Source: Emcibacter sp.
Lineage (GTDB): Bacteria > Pseudomonadota > Alphaproteobacteria > Sphingomonadales > Emcibacteraceae
Assembly (NCBI GenBank): GCA_027019205.1
Contig: JALUWZ010000016.1
Span: forward strand, 1-21,709
DNA: 21,709 bases
Reading direction: 5' to 3'
Position numbers and translations under genes: made by a program. Under the pieces are notes generated by a model. That model did not search any database and had not been told where the DNA came from. It saw nothing but the letters and a program-made list of their open reading frames with translations. Positions 8,563 to 15,678 of this stretch are shown piece after piece; within the stretch, counting starts at the first letter, position 1, and the number at the start of each line of letters is the position of its first letter.

Positions 8563-10626
8563 ATGGCGGAAAATGCGGCCAAGGTTGACAATAAGACTGA
8601 CTCGAAACAGGAAGAAACGGCAGACAGCCCCCTGATTGAGTCTGCTGAAGGCAGCGTCAAAAAAATGTTCGCCCTTGCCAGAGAGCGGGGCTATGTCACT
8701 TATGACGCCCTGAATACTGCCCTGCCACAGGGGGAAATGTCATCGGAAAAAATCGAAGATATCATGACCATGCTGTCTGAAATGGGCGTCAATGTGGTTG
8801 ATGAGGCCGACGGGGAAGAGACGGAGGATACTGCAGAGGCCCCGGAATCACCGGAATCTCAGGAAAGCCCGGATGCCGGAAAACAGACTCCCGCCGCCAA
8901 AAAGAAGGCGGATAAGGAAGCGCCGGCAAAGCCCGCCGCCAAGGTGGCTGCTGATCGTACTGATGACCCGGTGCGGATGTATCTTCGCGAAATGGGCAGT
9001 GTCGAGCTGCTGTCCCGGGAAGGCGAGATTGCCATTGCCAAGCGTATCGAGGCCGGTCGGGAAACCATGATCGCCGGGCTTTGTGAAAGTCCGCTGACCT
9101 TTCGCGCCCTGGTGGAATGGGCGGAAATGCTTGAAGAAGAAGAAATTCTGCTGCGCGATGTGATTGATCTTGATGCCATGTATGGCATTGATCCGACGCA
9201 GGATAGCCCACCGCAGCCCGCCGGGAGCGAGACAGAGGAAAAATCTGCCCCTGATCCCGAAAAACCGGTCACAGATGATGATACTGATGGTGAGCAGACT
9301 TCTTCGGAAGCGGGCGATGAAGATGATGATGATGACGAGGATTCAGATGCGGATACTACGGTCTCCCTCACCGTCATGGAAGAGGCCCTGACGCCGCAGG
9401 TTCTGGAAATTTTCGGCAATATTCGTAAAGTTTACAAGAAATTTGCCAAGCTGCAGGAAGGCCGCCATGATGCCGGGCTGAAGAATGAAACTCTCGGGAC
9501 AGTACAGGAAAGACGATACCGCAAGCTCAGTGATGAATTGATAGTCCTGATGAAAAGCCTGCGGCTTAATAACAACCGGATTGATGCGCTTCTTGAGCAG
9601 CTATATGCCCTGAACAAGCGCCTGATGGCGCTGGAGGGCAAGATGTTTCGTCTGGCAGAGCGTTACAAGATCAAGCGGGATGCCTATCTGGAAAATTATC
9701 AGGGGCGGGAACTGGAACCGGGCTGGATTGATGCGGTTGGCAAAAATACCGGCAAGGGCTGGAGTGAATTTGCTGCGGGCGAGCGCGAAATTATCAGCAA
9801 TATGCGGGCCCAGGTCGCAGATATCGCCCAGGAGGTCGGCCTGCCGCCCGGCGAATACCGGGTCATCGTCAATATGGTGCAAAAGGGTGAAAAAGAAGCC
9901 CGGATTGCCAAAAAGGAAATGGTTGAGGCCAATCTGCGGCTGGTCATTTCCATCGCCAAGAAATATACCAATCGCGGGTTGCAGTTTCTTGATCTCATTC
10001 AGGAAGGCAATATCGGTCTGATGAAGGCGGTGGATAAATTCGAATATCGCCGGGGCTATAAATTTTCGACCTATGCCACCTGGTGGATCCGCCAGGCGAT
10101 TACCCGCTCGATCGCCGATCAGGCCCGGACCATCCGGATTCCGGTTCATATGATTGAAACCATCAACAAGCTGGTCCGGACCGGACGGCAGATGATGCAT
10201 GAAATTGGCCGTGAAGCGACGCCGGAAGAATTGGCCCAGCGGCTCAGCATGCCATTGGAAAAAGTCCGCAAGGTGATGAAAATTGCCAAGGAGCCAATAT
10301 CTCTGGAAACACCAATTGGTGATGAGGAAGACAGCCATCTTGGCGATTTTATCGAGGATAAAAGTGCCATTCTGCCGGTGGATAGTGCAATTCAGGCCAA
10401 TCTGCGCGATACCACGACCCGGGTTCTGGCGTCGCTTACCCCGCGCGAGGAACGGGTGCTCCGGATGCGGTTCGGCATCGGCATGAATACCGACCACACG
10501 CTGGAAGAAGTCGGCCAGCAATTCTCCGTAACCCGCGAGAGAATACGTCAGATCGAGGCCAAGGCGCTACGCAAATTAAAGCATCCAAGCCGCTCGCGTC
10601 AGCTCAGGAGTTTCCTCGATACCTGA
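8563..10626 (+). CDS. rpoD: RNA polymerase primary sigma factor
   Basis: This 687-residue protein is the housekeeping sigma70 factor. Region 1.1 occupies roughly residues 25-85 and is followed by an Ala/Lys/Glu/Pro-rich linker. Region 1.2 starts DPVRMYLREMGSVELLSREG near 135. The non-conserved region contains a very acidic run (GDEDDDDDEDSDAD, about residue 250). Region 2 has the -10 recognition and melting segment (KFSTYATWWIRQAITRSIAD). Region 4 ends with the -35 helix-turn-helix in VTRERIRQIEAKALRKLKHP. All core regions are intact. A GAGG about eight bases upstream supports ATG 8563. Placement after dnaG reflects the classic macromolecular-synthesis operon without rpsU. Confidence 0.98.
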   Translation: MAENAAKVDNKTDSKQEETADSPLIESAEGSVKKMFALARERGYVTYDALNTALPQGEMSSEKIEDIMTMLSEMGVNVVDEADGEETEDTAEAPESPESQESPDAGKQTPAAKKKADKEAPAKPAAKVAADRTDDPVRMYLREMGSVELLSREGEIAIAKRIEAGRETMIAGLCESPLTFRALVEWAEMLEEEEILLRDVIDLDAMYGIDPTQDSPPQPAGSETEEKSAPDPEKPVTDDDTDGEQTSSEAGDEDDDDDEDSDADTTVSLTVMEEALTPQVLEIFGNIRKVYKKFAKLQEGRHDAGLKNETLGTVQERRYRKLSDELIVLMKSLRLNNNRIDALLEQLYALNKRLMALEGKMFRLAERYKIKRDAYLENYQGRELEPGWIDAVGKNTGKGWSEFAAGEREIISNMRAQVADIAQEVGLPPGEYRVIVNMVQKGEKEARIAKKEMVEANLRLVISIAKKYTNRGLQFLDLIQEGNIGLMKAVDKFEYRRGYKFSTYATWWIRQAITRSIADQARTIRIPVHMIETINKLVRTGRQMMHEIGREATPEELAQRLSMPLEKVRKVMKIAKEPISLETPIGDEEDSHLGDFIEDKSAILPVDSAIQANLRDTTTRVLASLTPREERVLRMRFGIGMNTDHTLEEVGQQFSVTRERIRQIEAKALRKLKHPSRSRQLRSFLDT

Positions 10627-10688
10627 CGGTGAAAAAAAAGCAGTGAGGGGTCATTCTTCCCTGTATTCCTGTGGCAGAATCTGTTATT

Positions 10689-10712
10689 CCCCTATTCAAT
10701 CCTTGAATGGGG
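10689..10712. other. stem-loop between rpoD and the tRNA gene
   Basis: CCCC-T-ATTCAA (10689-10699) can pair with TTGAAT-GGGG (10703-10712) with one bulged T and a 3-base loop. No U-run follows, so it is a weak terminator candidate at best; it could instead be a processing structure ahead of the tRNA, which starts 9 bases downstream. Confidence 0.4.
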
Positions 10713-10721
10713 ATATGGAGT

Positions 10722-10798
10722 GGGCCTGTAGCTCAGTTGGTTAGAGCAAACCGCTCATAACGGTTTGGTCGCAGGTTCGAGTCCTGCCAGGCCCACCA
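10722..10798 (+). tRNA. tRNA with CAU anticodon, most likely tRNA-Ile2 (lysidine type)
   Basis: A complete 77-nt cloverleaf is visible: acceptor GGGCCTG/CAGGCCC, D-arm GCTC/GAGC, anticodon stem AACCG/CGGTT with loop CTCATAA (anticodon CAT), T-arm GCAGG-TTCGAGT-CCTGC, and encoded CCA. CAU occurs in initiator Met, elongator Met and Ile2. The first base pair G1-C72 argues against an initiator. The G-C-T-C-A-T-A-A-C core and variable loop TGGTC resemble the minor Ile2 tRNA, whose C34 is changed to lysidine by TilS; elongator Met remains possible. The gene marks the junction between the housekeeping block and the catabolic cluster. Confidence 0.9.
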
Positions 10799-10881
10799 CT
10801 CCCGGTTTTGTCCACCCCCCCCCGGGGCATTACCATGCGAAAGACGTAAGCCAGTCAGGCTGCCAGATTACTATTATCATT

Positions 10882-10927
10882 ATTCATTTCAGTGATGAAG
10901 TATATCATAGATATTTCTTTGTGTAAT
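10882..10927 (+). promoter_or_regulatory. NahR-type operator upstream of operon 1
   Basis: This 46-bp block is duplicated without gaps at 19443-19488 (37 of 46 positions identical). It opens with ATTCATTTCAGTGAT, which has the ATTCA-N6-TGAT layout of the published NahR box (ATTCACGCT-N2-TGAT), and contains the dyad TTCAT-N7-ATGAA (10883-10899). It ends with TTGTGTAAT, overlapping the -35 of the candidate promoter. This is the layout expected for a LysR-type activator binding around -60 and -40. Confidence 0.75.
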
Positions 10928-10947
10928 ATTCAGGCCAAAGTTATAAC
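10919..10947 (+). promoter_or_regulatory. probable promoter of catabolic operon 1
   Basis: TTGTGT (10919-10924) and TATAAC (10942-10947) are separated by 17 bases. The predicted start near 10954 places the ATTCA-N6-TGAT box about 65 bases upstream, matching NahR-activated promoters. The poor -35 is consistent with activator dependence. Confidence 0.5.
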
Positions 10948-10957
10948 AGTCAGGAGG

Positions 10958-11035
10958 ATGTTGCTTCGTCCCGCAGCAACAGCAATTCATAAAACCGGTA
11001 TCGGGCATGATGCCCGGCACAAGGAGACAGGTTGA
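10958..11035 (+). CDS. possible 25-codon leader ORF coupled to the nagH-like gene
   Basis: ATG at 10958 directly follows AGGAGG (10952-10957) and opens a 25-codon frame (MLLRPAATAIHKTG...) whose TGA shares its A with the ATG of the next gene (TGATG). The Shine-Dalgarno spacing is too short for a standard start (zero bases), so translation is doubtful. If real, it would couple leader translation to the oxygenase operon. It resembles no protein I know. Confidence 0.2.
   Translation: MLLRPAATAIHKTGIGHDARHKETG
10960..10980 (+). other. leader hairpin 1 of operon 1
   Basis: GTTGCT (10960-10965) and AGCAAC (10975-10980) form a perfect 6-bp stem with a 9-base loop, just after the predicted transcription start. 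It could protect the 5' end of the mRNA or have a regulatory role; no function is shown. Confidence 0.4.
11002..11016 (+). other. leader hairpin 2, next to the Shine-Dalgarno of the nagH-like gene
   Basis: CGGGCA (11002-11007) and TGCCCG (11011-11016) make a perfect GC-rich stem with a TGA loop, four bases before the AAGGAGA ribosome site at 11021. No T-run follows, so it is not a terminator. It could affect ribosome access or mRNA stability. Confidence 0.45.
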
Positions 11036-11556
11036 TGGTATCATTACATTCGGGCGATGCCGCCGCAGAATCTCTGGACAAGTTGGCAGAAGCTATGCTT
11101 GACCGCGAGGTTGGGGAGCTTCTTAATGCCTATGTGCAATCCATTGATGATGACGAGCTTGAAAGCTGGCCCGATTTCTTTACTGAAAAATGTCTGTATC
11201 GGATTGTCCCGCGTGAGAATCACGAAAGGGGCCTGCCCGCCGCAGTCATGTGGTGTGACAGCCGGGATATGATGGTGGACCGTATCACCGCTCTCAGACA
11301 TGCCAATATCTATCAGGTGCAATGGTATCGCCATATCATCAGCGCCCCGCGCATCCTTGCCGTAACAGGGGACGAGATACATGTCCGGTCCAATTATGCC
11401 GTCTTCCGGACCTGTAACGACGGGGAAAGCACTGTATATAATGTGGGCCGTTATGTGGATGTCATTGTCCGCGACAAGGATGTTCTGAAGTTCAGGGAAC
11501 GATCTGTTATTTACGATACCCATAAAATTTCCACCCTGATGGTTATCCCGATATAG
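11035..11556 (+). CDS. ring-hydroxylating oxygenase beta subunit, NagH (salicylate 5-hydroxylase)-like
   Basis: The 173-residue protein is the small, structural subunit of a Rieske non-haem iron oxygenase. It has the NTF2-like beta-subunit fold signature W-P-D-F-F (about residue 45), then YR.VPREN..RGLP, a Y-R-H-I...PRIL segment near 100, the R-Y-V-D-V-I-V-R block near 140, and the typical ending MVIPI. These features match NagH and AndAd (salicylate and anthranilate oxygenases) better than NahAd. ATG 11035 is supported by AAGGAGA at 11021-11027. It sits 21 bp before its alpha partner. Beta-before-alpha order differs from nagG-nagH of Ralstonia U2. It is the first gene after the NahR-type promoter, so it is expected to be salicylate-inducible. 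Confidence 0.88.
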   Translation: MVSLHSGDAAAESLDKLAEAMLDREVGELLNAYVQSIDDDELESWPDFFTEKCLYRIVPRENHERGLPAAVMWCDSRDMMVDRITALRHANIYQVQWYRHIISAPRILAVTGDEIHVRSNYAVFRTCNDGESTVYNVGRYVDVIVRDKDVLKFRERSVIYDTHKISTLMVIPI

Positions 11557-11577
11557 GACCCGATTGAGGAGATATTT

Positions 11578-12825
11578 ATGATCACACCCGAACATTTGAA
11601 ATGGCCCGCCGGGGCGGATTGCACCGCAGTTCCCTATGCCGTGTTTCAGGATCAGGAGATTTATGATCTTGAGCAGGAAAAGATTTACAATGGCAAAACG
11701 TGGAATTTCCTCGCTGCCGGGGCGGAAATCCCTGAAAAGGGCGATTACAAGACAACATATATCGGTGATACGCCGGTCGTCGTGACCCGGGGGCAGGACG
11801 GTGAAATCCATGCCTGGGTCAATCGCTGCGCCCATCGCGGGGCCGAGATTTGCCGTGAGCGTCACGGAAAATCGGAAGATGGTCTGTTTACCTGTGTCTA
11901 TCATCAATGGGCCTATGATGCCACAGGAGACCTGCGCGGGGTACCTTTCCTGCGGGGGCTGGCCGGCAAGGGCGGCATGCCGCGTGATTTTGACAAAAAA
12001 CGCCATGGCCTGCGTAAAATCAGGACCGTGAATTACTCAGGCGCAATTTTTGGCACCTTCAGCGCGGACACCCCGGATATTGAAAGCTATATGGGCGAGG
12101 ATGTCAGGGCCAGTTTCAAACGTATATTAAACCGGCCAATCGAAATTCTCGGCACGACGCGTCAGTATCTGGCCGGGAACTGGAAATTCTATGCCGAGAA
12201 TGTCCGCGACCCCTATCATGCCAGCCTGTTGCATCTGTTCCACGCGACCTTTGGCCTGTATCGTTCCTCCCAGAAGGGCGGCTGTGTGGACAATAACAAG
12301 CTGAATTCTGTCCTGTGGGCCAGCGGGGCAACGGAGGACGAGGCCGCGCTTGATGACATGAAAAAGGACAAGCTGCGGACATTGCAGACCGATCAGTATG
12401 AATTGAAGGACCGGTCATTGCTGGCCGGTAAAAAAGAATTTGATGACGATATTTCCCTGGTCATTCTGTCGCTGTTCCCGTCACTGGTGCTACAACAAAT
12501 CCAGAATACCCTCGCTTTTCGCCAGATTTTGCCCAAGGGCCGGGACAGGTTCGAGCTGGTCTGGACCTATTTTGGCTATCAGGATGACAGTGAGGAATTG
12601 CGTAACATCCGCCTCAAACAGCTTAATCTTATCGGGCCTGGTGGCCTGATTTCCATGGAGGACGGCGAGGTTACCGAAATCTGCCAGAATGCCACGGTGC
12701 GTGACGGTAAATATTTGAATGTCCTGCAGATGGCAGGGCGCGAGGTTAAAGGTGATGATCATCTGGTGACGGAGGGACTGATCCGCAGCCTGTGGCAGGG
12801 CTATCGTGAAATAATGGATTTCTAG
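11578..12825 (+). CDS. Rieske oxygenase alpha subunit, NagG (salicylate 5-hydroxylase)-like
   Basis: This 415-residue catalytic subunit has the Rieske [2Fe-2S] site C84-x-H86 in CAHRG and C106-x2-H109 in CVYH, and the mononuclear iron motif D211-x2-H214-x4-H219 in RDPYHASLLH. Flanking segments such as R-Q-Y-L-A-G-N-W-K-F, L-F-P-S-L-V-L-Q-Q and L-N-L-I-G-P-G-G-L-I-S-M-E-D-G-E-V are characteristic of the NagG/AndAc branch. Known members hydroxylate salicylate to gentisate (NagG) or dioxygenate anthranilate (AndAc). In a nah context salicylate is the likelier substrate, but sequence alone does not decide. GAGGAG lies about six bases before ATG 11578. Electrons would come from the ferredoxin gene 22 bp downstream; no reductase gene is in view. 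Confidence 0.9.
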   Translation: MITPEHLKWPAGADCTAVPYAVFQDQEIYDLEQEKIYNGKTWNFLAAGAEIPEKGDYKTTYIGDTPVVVTRGQDGEIHAWVNRCAHRGAEICRERHGKSEDGLFTCVYHQWAYDATGDLRGVPFLRGLAGKGGMPRDFDKKRHGLRKIRTVNYSGAIFGTFSADTPDIESYMGEDVRASFKRILNRPIEILGTTRQYLAGNWKFYAENVRDPYHASLLHLFHATFGLYRSSQKGGCVDNNKLNSVLWASGATEDEAALDDMKKDKLRTLQTDQYELKDRSLLAGKKEFDDDISLVILSLFPSLVLQQIQNTLAFRQILPKGRDRFELVWTYFGYQDDSEELRNIRLKQLNLIGPGGLISMEDGEVTEICQNATVRDGKYLNVLQMAGREVKGDDHLVTEGLIRSLWQGYREIMDF

Positions 12826-12847
12826 ACAATATCAGGGCGAGTTTTTT

Positions 12848-13168
12848 ATGACTGAGGTAAAATGGGTTGAGGTGAGTAACCGTGATGATGTGCCGGATGA
12901 GACGGTTATCGAGATTACGGTAGAGGGCCGTGATATTGCGCTTTATGGCGTGGACGGGAAGGTCTATGCTACTGACAATCTCTGTACCCACGGCAATGCC
13001 CGTCTGTGTGACGGTTTTCTTGACGGTCACGAGATTGAATGTCCGCTGCATCAGGGCATGTTTGATGTGCGGAATGGCCAGCCGACCTGCGCGCCGGTGA
13101 TTTTACCGTTGCAGACCTATCCGGTAAAAATCGATTCAGGGCGGGTCTGGGTCGGGTTGGGGCAGTAA
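12848..13168 (+). CDS. nahAb: Rieske-type [2Fe-2S] ferredoxin, NahAb/NagAb-like
   Basis: This 106-residue soluble ferredoxin passes electrons from a reductase to the terminal oxygenases. The cluster ligands are C46-x-H48 (CTHG) and C65-x2-H68 (CPLH), separated by the stretch ARLCDGFLDGHEIE that is very typical of NahAb/NagAb. It lies between the NagGH-like pair and nahF, as nagAb lies after nagGH in Ralstonia U2, where one ferredoxin serves both the arene dioxygenase and salicylate 5-hydroxylase. Since only one ferredoxin is present and there are two oxygenases, sharing is inferred here too. The normal length is about 104 residues. Confidence 0.93.
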   Translation: MTEVKWVEVSNRDDVPDETVIEITVEGRDIALYGVDGKVYATDNLCTHGNARLCDGFLDGHEIECPLHQGMFDVRNGQPTCAPVILPLQTYPVKIDSGRVWVGLGQ

Positions 13169-13192
13169 ATAATATCAGGGTAAATAACAGGA
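13166..13192. repeat. imperfect tandem duplication starting at the ferredoxin stop codon
   Basis: TAAATAATATCAGGG (13166-13180) is followed by TAAATAACAGGAG (13181 onward), the same sequence with three bases lost. The first TAA is the stop codon of the ferredoxin gene, and the second copy supplies the AGGAG ribosome site for the next gene. Confidence 0.45.
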
Positions 13193-13201
13193 GAAAAACC
13201 A

Positions 13202-14653
13202 GTGAAGACCAGGCTTATCATTGACAATAATCCACAGGATGCCACGGGCGGGGCAACTTTCGAGCGCCGCCATCCGGTAACCGGCGACATTGTGACCCGT
13301 GCAGCGGCGGCGAGCGTTGCAGATGCCACAGCCGCAGCAGAATCGGCTGAGGCGGCCTTTACCGGCTGGTCACAGACCGGCCCGACCGAACGGCGCAAAA
13401 TTCTGCTGAAGGCGGCAGATATTCTGGAAAGCAAAACCCCGGACTTTATCAGCGCCATGGCCTCGGAGGTCGGGGCATCCGAATTATGGGCCGGGTTCAA
13501 TGTCATGCTGGCGGCCAATCTGTTCCGGGAGGCGGCGGGTATTGCCACCCAGATACAGGGGGAAACCATTCCGACCGATACGCCGGGCGCCCTGTCCATG
13601 ACCCTGCGTCAGCCGGTCGGGGTAATTTTCAGCATGGTGCCGTGGAACGGCCCGGTGGTGCTGGCGGCGCGGGCGATTGCCTATCCCGTTGTCTGCGGCA
13701 ACTGCGTGGTTTTCCGGGCGTCAGAGATGAGCCCCATGACCCATATTCTGGTGGTGGAGGCCCTGCATGAGGCCGGTCTGCCGCCGGGGGTGGTCAATGT
13801 CATTACCTCGGCCCCGGAGTCTGCCGGGGAAATTGTTGATGCGCTGATTGCCCATCCGGCCATTCGCCGGATCAACTTCACCGGCTCTACCCGGGTCGGG
13901 CGGATTATTGGCGAAAAAGCCGGACGTCACCTGAAGCGGGTTATTCTCGAACTTGGCGGCAAGGCCCCGGTGGTGGTGCTTGCGGATGCAGATATTGACG
14001 AGGCGGTCAAGGCGGCGGTCTTCGGCTCCTTCCTCTATCAGGGGCAGATATGCATGTCGACCGAACGGATTATTGTTGATGAGCAGCTGGCGGACGTCTT
14101 CGTTGAAAAATTTGCCGCCGCCGCCCGTGACCTGCCCGCCGGAGACCCGGCGCAGGGGGCGGCCTGTGTTATCGGACCGATGATTGCCGGGGAGGCCGGG
14201 CAGCGGCTTAACGAGCTGATGCAGGATGCCCTTGACAAGGGGGCAAAGCTTGTGACCGGCGGCCCGGCGAACGGGGCGGAAATGCCGGCGACCATCATCG
14301 ATCATGTCGTGCCGGGCATGCGGCTCTATGATGAGGAGATTTTCGGGCCGTTGACCATAGTGATCAGGGCCAAAGACAGCACGGACGCGGTTAGAATAGC
14401 CAATGACACCGCCTTTGGCCTGTCGGCGGCAGTATTTGGCCGTGACATCAACCGGACGATAGACGCCGCCCTGAAAATTCAGTCCGGCAGTGTCCATATC
14501 AATGGTCCGACCGTACAGAATGAGGCCCAGGCCCCCTACGGTGGCACCAAGGACAGCGGCTATGGCCGGTTCGATGGCCGGGCGGTCATTGACGAATTCA
14601 CCGAACTGAAATGGCTGACCATCGGGCCGTCGGTTCATCAATATCCTTTTTAG
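13202..14653 (+). CDS. nahF: salicylaldehyde dehydrogenase, NahF-like
   Basis: The 483-residue protein has the same length as NahF and oxidises salicylaldehyde to salicylate with NAD+. Catalytic residues are present: N149 in PWNG, general base E250 in LELGG, and nucleophile C284 in GQICMS. Highly NahF-like stretches include EVGASELWAGFN, TQIQGETIPTD, VFGSFLYQGQICMSTER, VHINGPTVQNEAQAPYGG, and the C-terminus WLTIGPSVHQYPF. The start is GTG 13202 (AGGAG about ten bases upstream), giving MKTRL as in NahF. It follows the ferredoxin and precedes nahE by 18 bp, the F-E order of the phn locus of Burkholderia RP007. Confidence 0.94.
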   Translation: MKTRLIIDNNPQDATGGATFERRHPVTGDIVTRAAAASVADATAAAESAEAAFTGWSQTGPTERRKILLKAADILESKTPDFISAMASEVGASELWAGFNVMLAANLFREAAGIATQIQGETIPTDTPGALSMTLRQPVGVIFSMVPWNGPVVLAARAIAYPVVCGNCVVFRASEMSPMTHILVVEALHEAGLPPGVVNVITSAPESAGEIVDALIAHPAIRRINFTGSTRVGRIIGEKAGRHLKRVILELGGKAPVVVLADADIDEAVKAAVFGSFLYQGQICMSTERIIVDEQLADVFVEKFAAAARDLPAGDPAQGAACVIGPMIAGEAGQRLNELMQDALDKGAKLVTGGPANGAEMPATIIDHVVPGMRLYDEEIFGPLTIVIRAKDSTDAVRIANDTAFGLSAAVFGRDINRTIDAALKIQSGSVHINGPTVQNEAQAPYGGTKDSGYGRFDGRAVIDEFTELKWLTIGPSVHQYPF

Positions 14654-14671
14654 CGCCCCGGAACAGATGAT

Positions 14672-15661
14672 ATGACCAAACAGACAAAAACCCGCCTGAC
14701 CGCCGATGATATCAACGGCGCATGGACTATCATGCCGACCCCGGCGACCGCCGATGCCGGGGACTGGCGCAGTGAATTTACCGTTGATCTTGATGAAACC
14801 GCCCGGGTGGTGGAGGCCTTGATTGCCGCCGGGGTTGACGGGATTATGAGCCTTGGCACCTTTGGCGAGGGCGCGACCCTGACCTGGGAGGAAAAGCGCC
14901 GCTTTATGGAAACCGTGGTTGAGGTCGTCCGGGGACGGGTGCCGTATTTTTGCGGGACCACCGCCCTGAATACCCGCGAGGTCATTCGCCAGACCCGGGC
15001 CGCGCTTGATATCGGGGTTGACGGGACCATGCTCGGCCTGCCGATGTGGTGCAAGATGGAGGTCGCCAATGCGGTGCAATTCTACCGTGACGTGGCCGGG
15101 GCCTGCCCGGAAATTGCCATTGCGATATATGCCAACCCGGAAGCCTTTAAATTTGAATTCTCCCGGCCTTTCTGGGCGCAGGTGTCACAAATTCCCCAGG
15201 TGGTGACGGCAAAATATCTTGGCATTGGCATGCTGGATCTTGACCTCACCCTGGCCCCGTCCATACGCTTTCTGCCCCATGAGGATGATTATTATGCCGC
15301 CGCCCGCATTGCCCCGGAACGCATGACCGCCTTCTGGTCAAGCGGCACCATGTGTGGTCCGGCAACCTCCTTGCGTCTGCGGGACGAGGTGATCAAGGCC
15401 AAACAGAACGGCGACTGGTCGGCGGCCAAGGAAATTTCCGATGCCATGCGGCGGGCCGATTCAACCCTGTTTCCGCGCGGTGATTTCTCGGAATTTTCCA
15501 AATATAATATTGGCATAGAAAAAGCGCGGATGAATGAGGCGGGCTGGTTGCGGGCCGGGCCATGCCGTCCGCCCTATCAGACCCTGCCGGAGGAACATGT
15601 CGCGGGGGCGCTGCAATCGGGCCGGGCATGGGCCGCACTGCATGCTAAATATTCAAAATAA
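14672..15661 (+). CDS. nahE: trans-o-hydroxybenzylidenepyruvate hydratase-aldolase, NahE-like
   Basis: This 329-residue protein belongs to the dihydrodipicolinate-synthase superfamily and closely matches NahE/PhnE over its whole length. It hydrates and cleaves trans-o-hydroxybenzylidenepyruvate to salicylaldehyde and pyruvate. The Schiff-base lysine is K181 in VVTAKYLGIG, and the companion tyrosine is Y153 in IYANPEAF. The substrate loop GTFGEGATLTWEEKRRF and the block PYFCGTTALNTREVIRQTR are essentially diagnostic. It is 18 bp from nahF and 17 bp from the dioxygenase gene, so clearly in the same transcription unit. The product feeds directly into NahF. Confidence 0.95.
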   Translation: MTKQTKTRLTADDINGAWTIMPTPATADAGDWRSEFTVDLDETARVVEALIAAGVDGIMSLGTFGEGATLTWEEKRRFMETVVEVVRGRVPYFCGTTALNTREVIRQTRAALDIGVDGTMLGLPMWCKMEVANAVQFYRDVAGACPEIAIAIYANPEAFKFEFSRPFWAQVSQIPQVVTAKYLGIGMLDLDLTLAPSIRFLPHEDDYYAAARIAPERMTAFWSSGTMCGPATSLRLRDEVIKAKQNGDWSAAKEISDAMRRADSTLFPRGDFSEFSKYNIGIEKARMNEAGWLRAGPCRPPYQTLPEEHVAGALQSGRAWAALHAKYSK

Positions 15662-15678
15662 GCACAGGAGACCTTGAA

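Noticed and set aside
9601..10521. 306-codon minus-strand open frame inside rpoD
   Set aside because: Antisense to conserved sigma regions 2-4; translation shows no domain and mirrors rpoD codon pattern.
10774..10798. tRNA 3' end searched as an attachment site with a second copy in the window
   Set aside because: No second copy of this segment was found by eye in the window, so an att site is not annotated.
11044..12006. 320-codon minus-strand open frame over the NagH/NagG-like genes
   Set aside because: Antisense to two genes with clear family motifs and ribosome sites.
13721..15079. Long open frame of 452 codons on the minus strand
   Set aside because: It lies entirely antisense to the well-supported nahF and nahE genes, has low-complexity Gly/Pro/His-rich translation and no ribosome site; it is a composition-driven shadow.
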